From: Thermostichus sp047462415
GTDB lineage: Bacteria > Cyanobacteriota > Cyanobacteriia > Thermostichales > Thermostichaceae
Length of the DNA stretch: 64,000 bases
Direction: 5' to 3'
Assembly: GCF_047462415.1 (NCBI RefSeq)
Contig: NZ_JANSJE010000015.1
Span: 19,356-83,355 of the forward strand
Notes under the pieces: model-generated
Databases searched by the model: none
The model's input: the letters and a program-made list of their open reading frames with translations, nothing else
What the model was told of the DNA's origin: nothing
Shown here: in pieces, positions 32,949-42,260 of the stretch
Position numbering within the stretch: the stretch's first letter is position 1
Layout: each line of letters opens with the position of its first letter
Translations under genes and position numbers: made by a program

Positions 32949-33838
32949 CGCAGGGACTGAATATCCAACCCCGGCTCAAACATCAGTTCTTTCACTTCTC
33001 CAAACCGGCCCATCACCCCAAGCTCCCGGTCGTTAAAGGTCACCAACACACCGCCCGCATTGCCGGTACGCAAAACAATCGATTGCTCCGCTTCCCAATT
33101 CAACTCGGCCCCTGGCTGTAAGGTAGCCTCGAAAACCGTTTGCCCATCGGCAATGACCCGCAACCAGGAGGGGCGCTCGACAACGCGGATGTCCAGACGC
33201 ACCGGCTTGCGCCCCACTCCCCCTGAGTAGGCTTCCAATATCTCGGGAAAAACGCCTTGAATGCGCGTCCATTGGTCAAGGGTGGGAAACAGTTGGCGGG
33301 CCGTAGGCTGAGCTGCCGGCAGGGTGCGATCCGGAGAGTTGGCAGCAGGGGGTTGCTGGCCAGATCCCTCTCGGCCAATCCTCGGCAGGCTCACCAGCCA
33401 ACGCCCAAAGGGATTGCCTGTGCCTTCCAAAAGAGCCGATAATCCCCCCACTGCCAGCACGACCAGCACCACATAGGCGACCCAAAGGTGGAGAGGGCGC
33501 AGGGCAAAGGCGGGCTGCCCACCAGCAGCCAGAAGGGGAGCAGATCCAGGGGGCGTTTTGGCCGATAGAAGTGGAAGAGCCTGCCGAGACAGGGCTTCGC
33601 CATCCAACCCCAAATAGTTGGCATAGTGCTTGAGAAACCCTTGCACATAGACCGGCTCCGGCAACCGGCTCAAATCGGCTTCCTCCAGCGCCTGTAGATA
33701 CTGGGAGCGAATAAAGGTATCGTTGGCTACTTCGCTTAACGTCAGGCCCCGTGCCTCCCGTGTTTGCCGCAGCAGGGATCCCAGGGCTTCCAATCGCGTT
33801 AGCGGGACGGAGTCCTTAGAGTGTGCTGACTCTTGCAT
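32945..33838 (-). CDS. RodZ-like protein (HTH_25, one membrane span, DUF4115)
   Basis: A 297-residue protein. Residues 17-85 are a cytoplasmic helix-turn-helix of the RodZ/HTH_25 type (LGSLLRQTREARGLTLSEVA, then IRSQYLQALEEADLSRLPEP). One membrane span follows (LWVAYVVLVVLAVGGLSALL), and the periplasmic end is a DUF4115-like beta domain (RPSWLRVIADGQTVFEATLQ and WEAEQSIVLRTGNAGGVLV). RodZ links MreB to the cell-shape machinery. The first 16 residues (SKDSVPLTRLEA) come from the palindromic repeat also found in ycf45, so the annotated start may have been remodelled by a repeat. It ends the rbfA-side minus-strand series. Confidence 0.8.
   Translation of the reverse strand: MQESAHSKDSVPLTRLEALGSLLRQTREARGLTLSEVANDTFIRSQYLQALEEADLSRLPEPVYVQGFLKHYANYLGLDGEALSRQALPLLSAKTPPGSAPLLAAGGQPAFALRPLHLWVAYVVLVVLAVGGLSALLEGTGNPFGRWLVSLPRIGREGSGQQPPAANSPDRTLPAAQPTARQLFPTLDQWTRIQGVFPEILEAYSGGVGRKPVRLDIRVVERPSWLRVIADGQTVFEATLQPGAELNWEAEQSIVLRTGNAGGVLVTFNDRELGVMGRFGEVKELMFEPGLDIQSLR
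33802..33815 (-). repeat. Palindromic GGAC-TCC-GTCCCGC repeat in the rodZ-like start
   Basis: The 14-base unit in the minus orientation. It is extended to AAGGACTCCGTCCCGCTAAC and then GCGAT, identical over that length to the copy at 8515 in ycf45. It encodes DSVPLTR eight codons after the start. Confidence 0.7.
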
Positions 33839-33950
33839 CGTTTGGTCACCTGTGGAAGAGAGGAAGCTGGTTTACAAGCAGCCCCAAATTGTCAGCAGAC
33901 AAGAAGATACAGCCGCAAGCCGTTCTGTCCTTTTCTCCCCGTACCCAACA

Positions 33951-34769
33951 TTATGAAGAAGGACGGGAAGAGAAAAAAGAGGCGATCTTGGGCAGAGCTG
34001 AGCTGTCGGCGGCGGCAAACGGGGCCAGCAAGGCCTGAACCTCTTGGGGATCCAACTGGCGGAACTGGCCTGCCCTCAGATTGCCCAGACGTACTGGGCC
34101 GATGGCTTCCCGATGCAAGGCCAGCACCGGATGCCCAAGCTGCTCTGCCACCCGCCGAATTTGTCGGTTGCGTCCCTCAAACAAAACTATCCTCAGCCAG
34201 GAGGAATCGGGATGCTTTCTCTGCCCGGAATCGGGGGCAGAACAAAACTCCACTTCCGCCGGCAGAGTGGTGTACCCCTCTAAGTCTACTCCGTCTCGCC
34301 ACTGTTGCAGGGTGGCCTGGCTCGGATGTCCCTGTACCTGGACTCGATAGGTTTTGGGCAGATGGTAGCGCGGATGGGTTAGCTTCAGTGTCAGGTCACC
34401 ATCGTTGGTGAGCAGCAAAGCGCCACTGCTATCGACATCCAGTCGGCCCACGGGATAGAGGCGGATCTGTCGGTTCCAGGGTGGGGGAAGCAGATCCAGC
34501 ACTGTCTTGCGTCCCCAGGGATCCTTACAGGTGGACAAGACCCCCAGCGGCTTGTGCAGAAGCAAAACGTGGCGGGCCGGATCCCTGCAAGAGATTGGCC
34601 GCCCATCCACCTCGACGCAATCCTGTTCCGGATCAGCCTTAAAGCCCAGCTCGGTGACCACTTTCCCATTCACCCGAATGCGACCCGCCAGGATCCAGGC
34701 TTCCACCTGGCGACGAGAGGCCAAGCCCTGCTGAGCCAAAAGCTTCTGGAGCCGTTGGGGTTTTGCCAT
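33951..34769 (-). CDS. RsuA/RluB-family rRNA pseudouridine synthase
   Basis: A 272-residue enzyme that isomerises a uridine in rRNA. An N-terminal S4 RNA-binding domain (RLQKLLAQQGLASRRQVEAW) precedes the catalytic domain, with HKPLGVLSTCKDPWGRKTVL and the catalytic aspartate in GRLDVDSSGALLLTNDGDL. The RIVLFEGRNRQIRRVAEQLG block closes the RsuA/RluB/RluE signature. ATG 34769 (MAKPQRLQ) starts just before the S4 domain; the frame is open to 34862. It follows the 169-residue unknown gene by 40 bases. Confidence 0.92.
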   Translation of the reverse strand: MAKPQRLQKLLAQQGLASRRQVEAWILAGRIRVNGKVVTELGFKADPEQDCVEVDGRPISCRDPARHVLLLHKPLGVLSTCKDPWGRKTVLDLLPPPWNRQIRLYPVGRLDVDSSGALLLTNDGDLTLKLTHPRYHLPKTYRVQVQGHPSQATLQQWRDGVDLEGYTTLPAEVEFCSAPDSGQRKHPDSSWLRIVLFEGRNRQIRRVAEQLGHPVLALHREAIGPVRLGNLRAGQFRQLDPQEVQALLAPFAAADSSALPKIASFFSSRPSS

Positions 34770-34809
34770 GGGGATTGAACGGCAAAAGCAGCAACCGAAG
34801 CTGAGGGTG

Positions 34810-35319
34810 CTAGGCAGCGGAGTCTTCGGGATTGGAGAGCCGGTCGGGCAAATCGACGGCATTGGGGGGCAACAGCAGCATTGCCGACTTCGACCCTGAG
34901 CTATCTCCTAAAGAATAGCTGAGGCCACAATCAAATTCTTCTGCCAGCCGGCAGACTTCCTTGAGATCTCCCACCGACCAGATGCTCCAACTGCTGCGAA
35001 TCTGGTTATCTACCCACACTTCCACACGGTTGCCCTCGATGTGAATGATGCGCTTGGGGTTGATTTCTGAAACGCGGCCTGTAGACTCAGCCAAGGCCTC
35101 CGGCCCGCTGACGCCAACGGAAGATTTTTGCCTCAAAGCCCCCAGAGCAGCCATTAACTGCGGCAGAGCCAGTAAAAGGTGCTGAGTGGCTTGTTGGGGT
35201 TGCCCTTTCAAGCAGGAAACCAAAGCTTCGGCAACACTCTGGTTCAGAGCCTGCAGAGCTTGGAGAGGGGTGGCACCTGCCAGGGCGGGATCCGGTTGCA
35301 GTGGGCTTTGAACATCCAT
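34810..35319 (-). CDS. Hypothetical cyanobacterial protein (169 aa)
   Basis: I do not recognise this protein. It has a helical N-terminal half (LNQSVAEALVSCLKGQPQQ, then HLLLALPQLMAALGALRQ) and a beta-rich C-terminal half (RIIHIEGNRVEVWVDNQI, WSVGDLKEVCRLAEEFDCGL, AMLLLPPNAVDLP). No membrane segment or signal peptide is present. It lies between rbfA and rluB on the same strand with short gaps, so a link to ribosome or RNA work is possible but unproven. Confidence 0.65.
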   Translation of the reverse strand: MDVQSPLQPDPALAGATPLQALQALNQSVAEALVSCLKGQPQQATQHLLLALPQLMAALGALRQKSSVGVSGPEALAESTGRVSEINPKRIIHIEGNRVEVWVDNQIRSSWSIWSVGDLKEVCRLAEEFDCGLSYSLGDSSGSKSAMLLLPPNAVDLPDRLSNPEDSAA

Positions 35320-35690
35320 GAAAAGGCAGAAAAGGCATGGACAGAAACTTTACAGCCCTTTCGCAGGTTCGCTACAGCGACGCTGATGCCTTCGCGTTAT
35401 CAGTGGGCGGCACTATTGCGACTCCCAGTTGGGATAGAGCGCTCTGGTGGTCGTTTAGGCGTGCCGCAGGCATTGATCCTGTTCAGGTAACCACGGGAAG
35501 GGCTGTGTAGTTTCTTCAGCCTAACAAATCCAAAAACTTCTCGGTGAGAAAACCTGGCTTTGACATTGTCCGCGTCGCCGCGAAGCCGTTGGCCATCAGG
35601 GTAGATTCTTTGCTCTCTTGTGCACAGCAGGCTGAGCTTTAGCGCAGATCCCCCAAGGTGGCACGAAAGTGGGCAGCCATTGTTGTTTGC
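35320..35690. other. Non-coding gap upstream of the 169-aa gene and downstream of rbfA
   Basis: About 370 bases with no supported gene. It contains TTCGCTACAGCGACGCTGAT (near 35367), a degraded relative of the TTCGCGACAGCG element seen at other repeats. A TTGACA lies at 35560-35565 with no matching -10 hexamer. A 103-codon frame across 35179-35490 mostly overlaps the neighbouring gene and looks like a shadow. Confidence 0.4.
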
Positions 35691-36119
35691 TCAATTGTCT
35701 TCTTCACCCCCGGCGGTGTCCTCCATCGTTTCCTCAACCCCGGGCTCCTCCTGTTGTTGAGCCTCGGCAGGCGGTCTCAGTTGGTTGAGCAGGGTCAGAA
35801 CCCGGGATCCCCGCTCCAAAGAGCGATCCTGCAAAAACACCACCGTCGGCACCCGTCGCAGGCCGAGGCGCTGGCCAATTTCCCGCCGCACGAAGGGAGT
35901 GGCAGAGGCCAGCCCCTCCATGGTCTGCTGCTGGGCCGCTTCATCGCCATAGATGCTGACGAAGATGCGGGCATTTTGCAAGTCATTGGAAACCTCGACA
36001 TCCACAATGCTGACCATGCCCGCCCCCACGCGGTCATCTTTGATCTCCGAGAGCAGGATTTGGCTGACCTCCCGTTTGATCAGCTCGGCTACCCGTGCCA
36101 CCCGTCGCGCTGTCGCCAT
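35691..36119 (-). CDS. rbfA: Ribosome-binding factor A
   Basis: RbfA is a KH-fold factor needed for late maturation of the 30S subunit and cold adaptation. The 142-residue protein reads RRVARVAELIKREVSQILL at the N-terminus and then DDRVGAGMVSIVDVEVSNDL, matching the family. The RREIGQRLGLRRVPTVVFLQ block follows. The tail is glutamate-rich (EEPGVEETMEDTAGGEED) and disordered. ATG 36119 is used. It starts a series of minus-strand genes running to 32945. Confidence 0.95.
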   Translation of the reverse strand: MATARRVARVAELIKREVSQILLSEIKDDRVGAGMVSIVDVEVSNDLQNARIFVSIYGDEAAQQQTMEGLASATPFVRREIGQRLGLRRVPTVVFLQDRSLERGSRVLTLLNQLRPPAEAQQQEEPGVEETMEDTAGGEEDN

Positions 36120-36311
36120 TTTTGGATACCTAGGTTACCGCTCATCCGCAAACCGGCTCTGGCCGGTGTGGAGCAGAGTCCTCGTCGGCTCGATCCCCAG
36201 AACAGTAGCCGATGCTACGAGCATCTCTCTCTTCTACCTTTATCTTGAATCCATGTCCACCTTGCCTTGAGTATGAATACCTAAAGCCATCGATGGATGG
36301 ATGGAGACGTG

Positions 36312-36527
36312 ATGATCAAGACGCCAGAGGCCCTGCGGCGCTCCATTGAGCAGTTTATGCTGAATGTCACAGAGCCGCTTGACCCCTTGCTCTCCCTGAA
36401 GCTAACTCAATTGGTGGTGATGTTGGGGGATACAGCTTATGCAATGGGGTACAGCGATGGCCAACAAAAGCCAGATGAACGCTGCCGCTATTGTCCCAGC
36501 CGGCTGCTCGACCGTCCAGAGATTTGA
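36312..36527 (+). CDS. Small hypothetical protein (71 aa)
   Basis: A 71-residue protein of unknown function, MIKTPEALRRSIEQFMLN onward. Features are a leading amphipathic helix, a hydrophobic LTQLVVMLGDTAYAMGYSDG segment and a C-terminal CRYC pair that could bind a metal. A five-codon extension to 36297 is possible. It lies between rbfA (divergent) and the photolyase gene. I keep it because the frame is compact, is preceded by a plausible GGAG at about 36302-36305 and ends well before phr. Confidence 0.5.
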   Translation: MIKTPEALRRSIEQFMLNVTEPLDPLLSLKLTQLVVMLGDTAYAMGYSDGQQKPDERCRYCPSRLLDRPEI

Positions 36528-36639
36528 CAGAGCCCTTTAAGGTTCTTCATAGTCTAGCTCCTGGCTGTCCAGGAGGGGGGAATGAGTTGAAAGGGGTGGT
36601 GGGAACCGGCCAAGATGGGATCCCGTCCCTCAGTAGCCT

Positions 36640-38103
36640 ATGACTTCCCCGGTTTTGATTTGGCACCGTCGCGATCTGCGGCTAGCAGACAACACAGCCC
36701 TACACGCGGCGGCGCAGCGCAGCCCGCAGGTGGTGCCGGTTTTCGTTTTCGACCCGCAGGTTTTGCAGCGGGCGGATATGGCCCCGGCCAGGGTGGCGTT
36801 TCTCCTCCAGGCATTGCAGGAGCTGCAGGAGCGCTACGCCCAGATGGGGATCCCGCTCCTCTGGCGGCGGGGGGATCCGGCGGTGGAGCTGCGGCAGTTG
36901 GCCACCGAGCTGGGGGCGCAGGCCGTGTTTTGGAACGAGGATCTGGATCCCTTGGCCCGGCAGCAGGAGAGTCAGGTGCGGGCCAGCTTGACGGAAGCCG
37001 GGATCCCGTCTTTTTCTTACCAAGATATGCTGCTGCACGGTCCGGGGGAAGTGGTGACCCAGGCGGGGGATCCCTACTCGGTTTTTACCCCTTTCTGGCG
37101 CCGCTGGTCCAGCTTGCCTAAGCCGGATCCCTTCCCCACTCCCAAGGAGCTCCAGCCGCTGCCAAGCCTGAAAGCTCAACCTCTGCCCACCTTGGCGGAT
37201 CTGGGCTTTGTCTGCAACCAGCGGATCCCGGCGGCAGGCGAGAGGGCAGCTCAAGCGCTGCTTGAGGATTTTTGTCAGGGCCTGCGCATTTTGGACTACG
37301 AGCAGGCCCGCAATTTTCCGGCTGAACAGGGTACCTCTCTCCTCAGTCCCCACCTGTGCTGGGGAACCATCGGCATTCGTCAGGTGTGGCAGGCCACGCG
37401 GGAGGTGGAAGCAGAGGTGCGCAGTGAAGAGGCCGAAAGCAGCCTGCAAACTTGGCGGCAGGAGCTGTGCTGGCGCGAGTTTTACAAGCATGTCCTGGCC
37501 CACTGGCCCCACGTGGAGAGCGGCGCCTACCGGCGAGCTTTTGATGCGCTGGAGTGGGGCAACCGGCAGGACTGGTTTCAGGCCTGGTGCTCCGGACAGA
37601 CGGGTTACCCCATCGTGGATGCGGCCATGCGCCAGCTCAACGAGACCGGCTGGATGCACAACCGCTGCCGCATGATCGTGGCCAGCTTTTTAACTAAAGA
37701 TCTGCTCATCGACTGGCGCTGGGGAGAGCGCTACTTTATGCAGAAGCTGGTGGACGGGGATCTGGCCGCCAACAACGGCGGCTGGCAGTGGAGCGCCGGT
37801 GTGGGCACGGATCCCAGGCCGCTGCGCATCTTCAACCCGGCCACCCAGGCAGCCCGCTACGACCCGGAAGGGGAGTACATCCGTCGCTACCTGCCGGAGC
37901 TGGCGGGGCTAGATACCCCGGCTTTGCTGTGGGTGGGGGAGGATCCCAAGGGATCCTGGGCCCTACAGGAGCGGCGGCGCTGCGGCTACCCGGATCCCAT
38001 CGTGGATCACAAGGTGCAGCAGCAGGAGTTCAAGCGGCGCTACCAGGCGGTGCAGCAGAGGCACTCTCAGCCGGCCCAGGGCAGACTATCCACTCTTTCC
38101 TAG
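36640..38103 (+). CDS. phr: Deoxyribodipyrimidine photolyase
   Basis: This enzyme repairs cyclobutane pyrimidine dimers with blue light. The 487-residue protein is a class I photolyase. The antenna domain starts VLIWHRRDLRLADNTALHAA. The FAD domain has GTSLLSPHLCWGTIGIRQVW, ETGWMHNRCRMIVASFLTKD and NNGGWQWSAGVGTDPRPLRI, including the asparagine-rich FAD pocket. The antenna may be 8-HDF; I cannot settle that by eye. ATG 36640 starts it. UvrA, the excision-repair protein, is encoded about 4 kb downstream; the two are not an operon. Confidence 0.94.
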   Translation: MTSPVLIWHRRDLRLADNTALHAAAQRSPQVVPVFVFDPQVLQRADMAPARVAFLLQALQELQERYAQMGIPLLWRRGDPAVELRQLATELGAQAVFWNEDLDPLARQQESQVRASLTEAGIPSFSYQDMLLHGPGEVVTQAGDPYSVFTPFWRRWSSLPKPDPFPTPKELQPLPSLKAQPLPTLADLGFVCNQRIPAAGERAAQALLEDFCQGLRILDYEQARNFPAEQGTSLLSPHLCWGTIGIRQVWQATREVEAEVRSEEAESSLQTWRQELCWREFYKHVLAHWPHVESGAYRRAFDALEWGNRQDWFQAWCSGQTGYPIVDAAMRQLNETGWMHNRCRMIVASFLTKDLLIDWRWGERYFMQKLVDGDLAANNGGWQWSAGVGTDPRPLRIFNPATQAARYDPEGEYIRRYLPELAGLDTPALLWVGEDPKGSWALQERRRCGYPDPIVDHKVQQQEFKRRYQAVQQRHSQPAQGRLSTLS

Positions 38104-38129
38104 CTCTGGACAAGACGTGGCAAGGACTT

Positions 38130-38234
38130 CCCTCACCCCCAACCCCTCTCCCTCAGGGACTCCCTCACCCCCAACCCCTCTCCCTGAGGGAGAGGGGAGT
38201 TAGAGCAGCGCGTTCGCGACAGCGTTGCGTTAAT
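38130..38234. repeat. CCCCTCTCCC repeat doublet plus TTCGCGACAGCG element
   Basis: Two tandem copies of the CCCTCACCCCCAACCCCTCT type unit. The second closes into the CCCCTCTCCC-TGA-GGGAGAGGGG hairpin. Then comes GCGCGTTCGCGACAGCGTTG, as at 32150-32185. It lies between the convergent phr and alkaline phosphatase genes. Confidence 0.75.
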
Positions 38235-38247
38235 GACTTATGGAAAT

Positions 38248-38272
38248 GAAAAGGGGATCGCCTGGATCCCCT
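38248..38272 (-). terminator. Rho-independent terminator after the alkaline phosphatase gene
   Basis: On the minus strand, AGGGGATC-CAGGC-GATCCCCT forms a perfect eight-base stem followed by TTTTCATT. It sits about 40 bases beyond the phosphatase stop. The stem is built from the dispersed GGATCC palindrome. Confidence 0.65.
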
Positions 38273-38313
38273 CGGTCTTCAGAAGTTCGGAGCCAATGCC
38301 GGGTTGCCTGAGA

Positions 38314-39651
38314 CTACGGCTTCAGCTCGCTGGGGATGCGCTCCCCGAAGAGAACTGTGTAGAGAATGCGGTAGATGTCGGTGTTCAGGATCCCGGTGGT
38401 GGGCACCAGCTCTTGGGCGTTCAGGCCCGCCGCGCGGGCGATAACTCCACTGCCGGCGTCGTCTCCAGTGGCCCACGCCACCGCAAAGGGGCGGCGGTTG
38501 CCGTTCTTGTCGGGTGCTGAAACAAATGGCTTCGTACCCGTGCCCTCGACGCCATCGATAGGGGCGCCGCTTTCTTCGGGGTCAGTGGGGGGCAGCGGCT
38601 CATCGGCAGACTCCACATCCACCAACTGCATCCCGCCGGCGTTGCTGTCGCTGGTGGTGATCATGAAGGTTTTGGGATTCTTCTCGATGAAGTTAAGAAT
38701 TACCCCAATGGCATCGTCAGCCCGCTTCATGGCCTCCAGGCAGCCGGAAGCATTGAGGTTGTTGCACATGTTGTCGGTGCCCTCTTCCTCAATGACGGCG
38801 AAGAAGCCCTTGGGATTGCGGGAGATCCGCTCTAGGGCAAACTGCGTCATCTCGGCAATGGTGGGTGCGCTGGCAATGTAGTTGGGCAGGTTTTGGGCCC
38901 GCAGCTCTTCTTCAGGTTTGTCGTAGAAGGTGTCCTCTACGTTGAACACCCCCAAAACCTTGGCGGCATCCGCCGGCAGCTTCAGCAGCTCGTCGCGGGT
39001 ATAGACGACGGCATACCCTTTTTTCTTGGCTTCCTCGATGAGGTTGCGGCCATCCTTGCGCTTCCCTTGGCCAAAGCGCCCCTGGACGCCTTCCGGCAAC
39101 AGCCATTCCTCACCGGCCCCCAGGATGATGTCTACCCCCGACTCCACCACTTCCAGGGCAATCTCCTCGTAGTCGCTGCGCTTGGGAGCTTCAGCCACAA
39201 AAGCAGCCGTCCCCGGCTCGATGATGGATCCCGACTGCACCAGAGCCGTGCCCAGGCCTGCCTCAATGGCATCTTCCATAATTGTGTTCAGGGTGCCGTT
39301 GGCCGAGGGATACTCTTTGCCGTCGGGATCCAAGCCAAAAGTCGCGCCATGCACGCGAGTGCCTGTGGCATGCGTCACCGCCCCGCCGTTGGAGGTTCCA
39401 CCCAACAGGTCAAGGTGATGGCCACGATAGGTGGTGATGACAGGCAGGCGATCCCAGTTCAAGAAGCCATCCGGGCCGTAGTGGAGAATGCGGGTGATGT
39501 CCCAGTGAGAGGCCGAAGTGCCATCGGGGTGGAAAAAGATCGCCCCGTTGCCGGTCGGCTTTGGCGCCGCCTGGGCCAGGCTAGAAAAAAGGGAAGAGGA
39601 CAGCAAGCACAGCGTTGCGGCCAGAGCTGCCCTCAGAGAATGGTTACGCAT
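38314..39651 (-). CDS. Alkaline phosphatase (PhoA fold) with altered metal ligands
   Basis: A 445-residue exported phosphomonoesterase. A signal peptide (hydrophobic core to about residue 28, AQA cleavage) precedes a PhoA-type fold. By eye alignment with E. coli PhoA, Asp51 is kept in FFHPDGTSASH, Ser102 is kept in GGTSNGGAVTHATG (with Asp101 now Thr), Glu322 and Asp327 are kept in EEEGTDNMCNN, and Asp369 is kept in TTSDSNAGG. All three zinc-binding histidines differ: His331 is Asn, His370 is Ser and His412 is Asp. Metal use is therefore probably not the classical two-zinc arrangement. No pho box is recognised upstream. A terminator follows at 38248. Confidence 0.85.
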   Translation of the reverse strand: MRNHSLRAALAATLCLLSSSLFSSLAQAAPKPTGNGAIFFHPDGTSASHWDITRILHYGPDGFLNWDRLPVITTYRGHHLDLLGGTSNGGAVTHATGTRVHGATFGLDPDGKEYPSANGTLNTIMEDAIEAGLGTALVQSGSIIEPGTAAFVAEAPKRSDYEEIALEVVESGVDIILGAGEEWLLPEGVQGRFGQGKRKDGRNLIEEAKKKGYAVVYTRDELLKLPADAAKVLGVFNVEDTFYDKPEEELRAQNLPNYIASAPTIAEMTQFALERISRNPKGFFAVIEEEGTDNMCNNLNASGCLEAMKRADDAIGVILNFIEKNPKTFMITTSDSNAGGMQLVDVESADEPLPPTDPEESGAPIDGVEGTGTKPFVSAPDKNGNRRPFAVAWATGDDAGSGVIARAAGLNAQELVPTTGILNTDIYRILYTVLFGERIPSELKP

Positions 39652-39887
39652 AGTAAATCTGCCCTTGCTTGTTCAAGGCTGAACGTCAAGAAAAGTAACA
39701 CAGCCTTGGAGCACCTAGCAAGGGCTAGGCTAAACCCGAGGGCAGAGCTCACTTGTAGCGATGGCCTGCCGCCCCAGTCTATGGCAGGGTCTATACCTAG
39801 AGTTAACTATCTCTTAACCCCTTCATAATGTCAAGGCTTCTCGTAGAGCTCTTGGGAGACTTGCGCCAGGACATAGCCGTCTTCCGG

Positions 39888-42260
39888 TCAAGCGGCTCTT
39901 TTGGGGGCAAGAGAGGAATTTTGGGTCTGCCAGGCCTGCCTAAGCTGTCTGAGGCATTGTTGCCAACGCCGCAGTTCCCCGGCTTCCAGCGCGATCCCGC
40001 CAAAGCGCACCTCCAGGTAGCGCTGCAGGAACTGGATGGCGAGCTCGGCTTGGGGCAAGTTGGACTGGCGCAAGTGTTCTAGGCAGGCTTCAGGACCTAG
40101 GTGGGCTGGGATCCCCACTGCCGTCGCCAGCTCCCGCAGTTGGAGGTAAAGTCTGGAGATTGCCTGGCGGCGCCGCTGCGATTTGGGCAGGGCCGTCGGG
40201 ATCCAGCGCATGCCGGCAAAGGCCAGACTTGGCAGCAGGATCCCGATCATCCAGGTGGGCCATTCTGGGGGCGGCTGCCACAGGGATCCCATCACCACTC
40301 CATTGCCAAGTGTGGCCAAGAGGACCCATCCCCCATCCCGCCAGTGCAAAGCCTGGTAGCGGCGGCGGCGGCCCCAGTAGGCCGTGAAGCCGGTGATCAA
40401 AATCACCCCCAGCAGCGGCAGGCTGTTCTGTTGCAGCCTTTGCCCCCAGCCCACCAGACCGCGACGGAAGGCGGCGGCAACATCCTCTCGATCGGAAGAG
40501 ACCGCTACTGCACTGGCGATCTCCTGAATCTGCCGCCAGATCTGCCGCTGGGTGGATAGATCGTACTGGATGACGTACTTAAACCAACGGAAGCGCAGGC
40601 TGTCGTGAAAATCTTGCAGGGGATCCCACCAGCTTTGCCGCTGGCTGACATTGGCCTCTGGCGGCGTGGCGTCGAAGAGGATCCATCCATAGGGGCCAAA
40701 GGGGATCTCCGTCCAAGAATGGGCATCGGCGTTGCGCACCGCCAGGTACTTTTCCTGCGCCACCCAGCGCCCGCCCAAAAAGCCATTGACCACGCGGGCC
40801 GGGATGCCAATGCTGCGGGCCAGCACCGTCAGGGCGGTGGCAAAGTATTCGCAGTGGCCGCGGCGGTGGGTAAACAAAAAGGCCTCCAAAGGCGGTTCGG
40901 CCCCGGGATCCGGCAGATCCGTGGTGTAGGCGTAGTTCTCCAGCAGGTAGTTCTGCAGAGCTGTCGCCTTGCCAAAGACATCGGGGATCCCAGCCGTGAT
41001 CTCCTCTGCCAATGCGGGAATGCGCGGATCCAGCTCTGCCGGCAGCTGCAGGTAGGCTGCCTGCTGGGCTGGGTCAAGAGCACTTAGCAACTCCGCCTGG
41101 CCGAGCTGGCGCAGGCGGGGCCCCAGATCGCGGGGGATCCAGCTCACGGCGCGATAGAAATAGGGCATCCGGGGGGGCAGGGAATGGCTGACATCCCCGC
41201 TCTCGTGCAGGAGGAGGCGGCGAGTTTGCCGTTGCCATGCCTGCTGAGGGGTCATCGCCCCCCCCCGATCCAACCACTCCACCTCCAGCAGCGGCGCCAC
41301 CCCAAAGACGGTGTTGGTGGCCAGCGGCTCTAGGTAGATAAGCTGCTCCAGGGAGAGGAACTGGAGGTCGCTAGCGGTGGGGATCAAGGGGGAAGCCGAG
41401 AGGGCAAAGACCCCTGCTGCAGTGGGGAAAATCGGGATCGCGCGGTTCAGCGTCCGCGACCAAGCCCGCCCGTCGTAGCGATCAAAGCTGATCCCCCGCC
41501 AGTAGAGGGACTCCACCTGAGGCGGCACCCCTGCCGGGAACTCCACCCGCATAACAACAGTGCTGTCGGTCTTGAGGGTGCCGAACTCCCCCAGGCTGAC
41601 TTCCTCGGCAAAGCCAGTGGTCATCACCGGCGAGCGGGCCTGCCGGCCTAGGATCCCCAAGCTAAGGCGCGGAAAGAGGAAAAACAAAACCACCGCGAGA
41701 AGGGTTGCCAGCAAAGCCAGGGATCCAAGCAACCCCAGAAAGTTGAGGTCGATCCCGCGAACTTGGCTGGCCGCCTGCGGGTGCTGCTCCGCCTGCAGGC
41801 GCAGGTGATAGAGGGTGAGGTTAACCAGCCCCACCCCCACATACAGCAGGAATAAAAACCCAAAGCTGATGTCCTCGTTAAAGAGGGTGGCGATGGCCAT
41901 CAGAAGCAAAGACAACACCGCCAACTGAATGTGGTCGGCTGCCCGCTCCCGCTGAAACAACTTGGCCCCCGTAAGGTAGAGCACCAGGCCTATGGCCCCA
42001 TCCGAAAGCGGCAGCACGCCCGCAAGCACCAGGGCCGCCAGGCTGACCAGCACGCTCACCGTCAGGGGCATCCACAGGGGCGCATAGCGGGCAAAGCTAA
42101 TGCGGGGCGGCTCCCAAAACCAACTGGCAGCCCCCGCTGCCAAGCAGAGGGCGATAACCGCCGGCGACAGGGCCTGATCTCCCAGACAAAGGGCGGCAAA
42201 GGCGATCCCCACCAGCAGGTAGATGAAGAGCTTTTGGACGGCAAGCAGTGGCCAGGTCAT
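39888..42260 (-). CDS. TgpA-like transglutaminase-domain membrane protein (DUF3488/DUF4129)
   Basis: A 790-residue inner-membrane protein. Eight or so membrane spans fill residues 1-200 (DUF3488-like). A periplasmic transglutaminase core then shows the Cys-His-Asp triad in RRGHCEYFATALTVLARSIG, NADAHSWTEIP and GWILFDATPP. After another membrane span comes a DUF4129-like tail ending near LRQAWQTQNSSLAPKRAA. Family members are linked to peptide or wall-associated proteolysis, but activity is not established here. It is divergent from uvrA. Confidence 0.88.
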   Translation of the reverse strand: MTWPLLAVQKLFIYLLVGIAFAALCLGDQALSPAVIALCLAAGAASWFWEPPRISFARYAPLWMPLTVSVLVSLAALVLAGVLPLSDGAIGLVLYLTGAKLFQRERAADHIQLAVLSLLLMAIATLFNEDISFGFLFLLYVGVGLVNLTLYHLRLQAEQHPQAASQVRGIDLNFLGLLGSLALLATLLAVVLFFLFPRLSLGILGRQARSPVMTTGFAEEVSLGEFGTLKTDSTVVMRVEFPAGVPPQVESLYWRGISFDRYDGRAWSRTLNRAIPIFPTAAGVFALSASPLIPTASDLQFLSLEQLIYLEPLATNTVFGVAPLLEVEWLDRGGAMTPQQAWQRQTRRLLLHESGDVSHSLPPRMPYFYRAVSWIPRDLGPRLRQLGQAELLSALDPAQQAAYLQLPAELDPRIPALAEEITAGIPDVFGKATALQNYLLENYAYTTDLPDPGAEPPLEAFLFTHRRGHCEYFATALTVLARSIGIPARVVNGFLGGRWVAQEKYLAVRNADAHSWTEIPFGPYGWILFDATPPEANVSQRQSWWDPLQDFHDSLRFRWFKYVIQYDLSTQRQIWRQIQEIASAVAVSSDREDVAAAFRRGLVGWGQRLQQNSLPLLGVILITGFTAYWGRRRRYQALHWRDGGWVLLATLGNGVVMGSLWQPPPEWPTWMIGILLPSLAFAGMRWIPTALPKSQRRRQAISRLYLQLRELATAVGIPAHLGPEACLEHLRQSNLPQAELAIQFLQRYLEVRFGGIALEAGELRRWQQCLRQLRQAWQTQNSSLAPKRAA

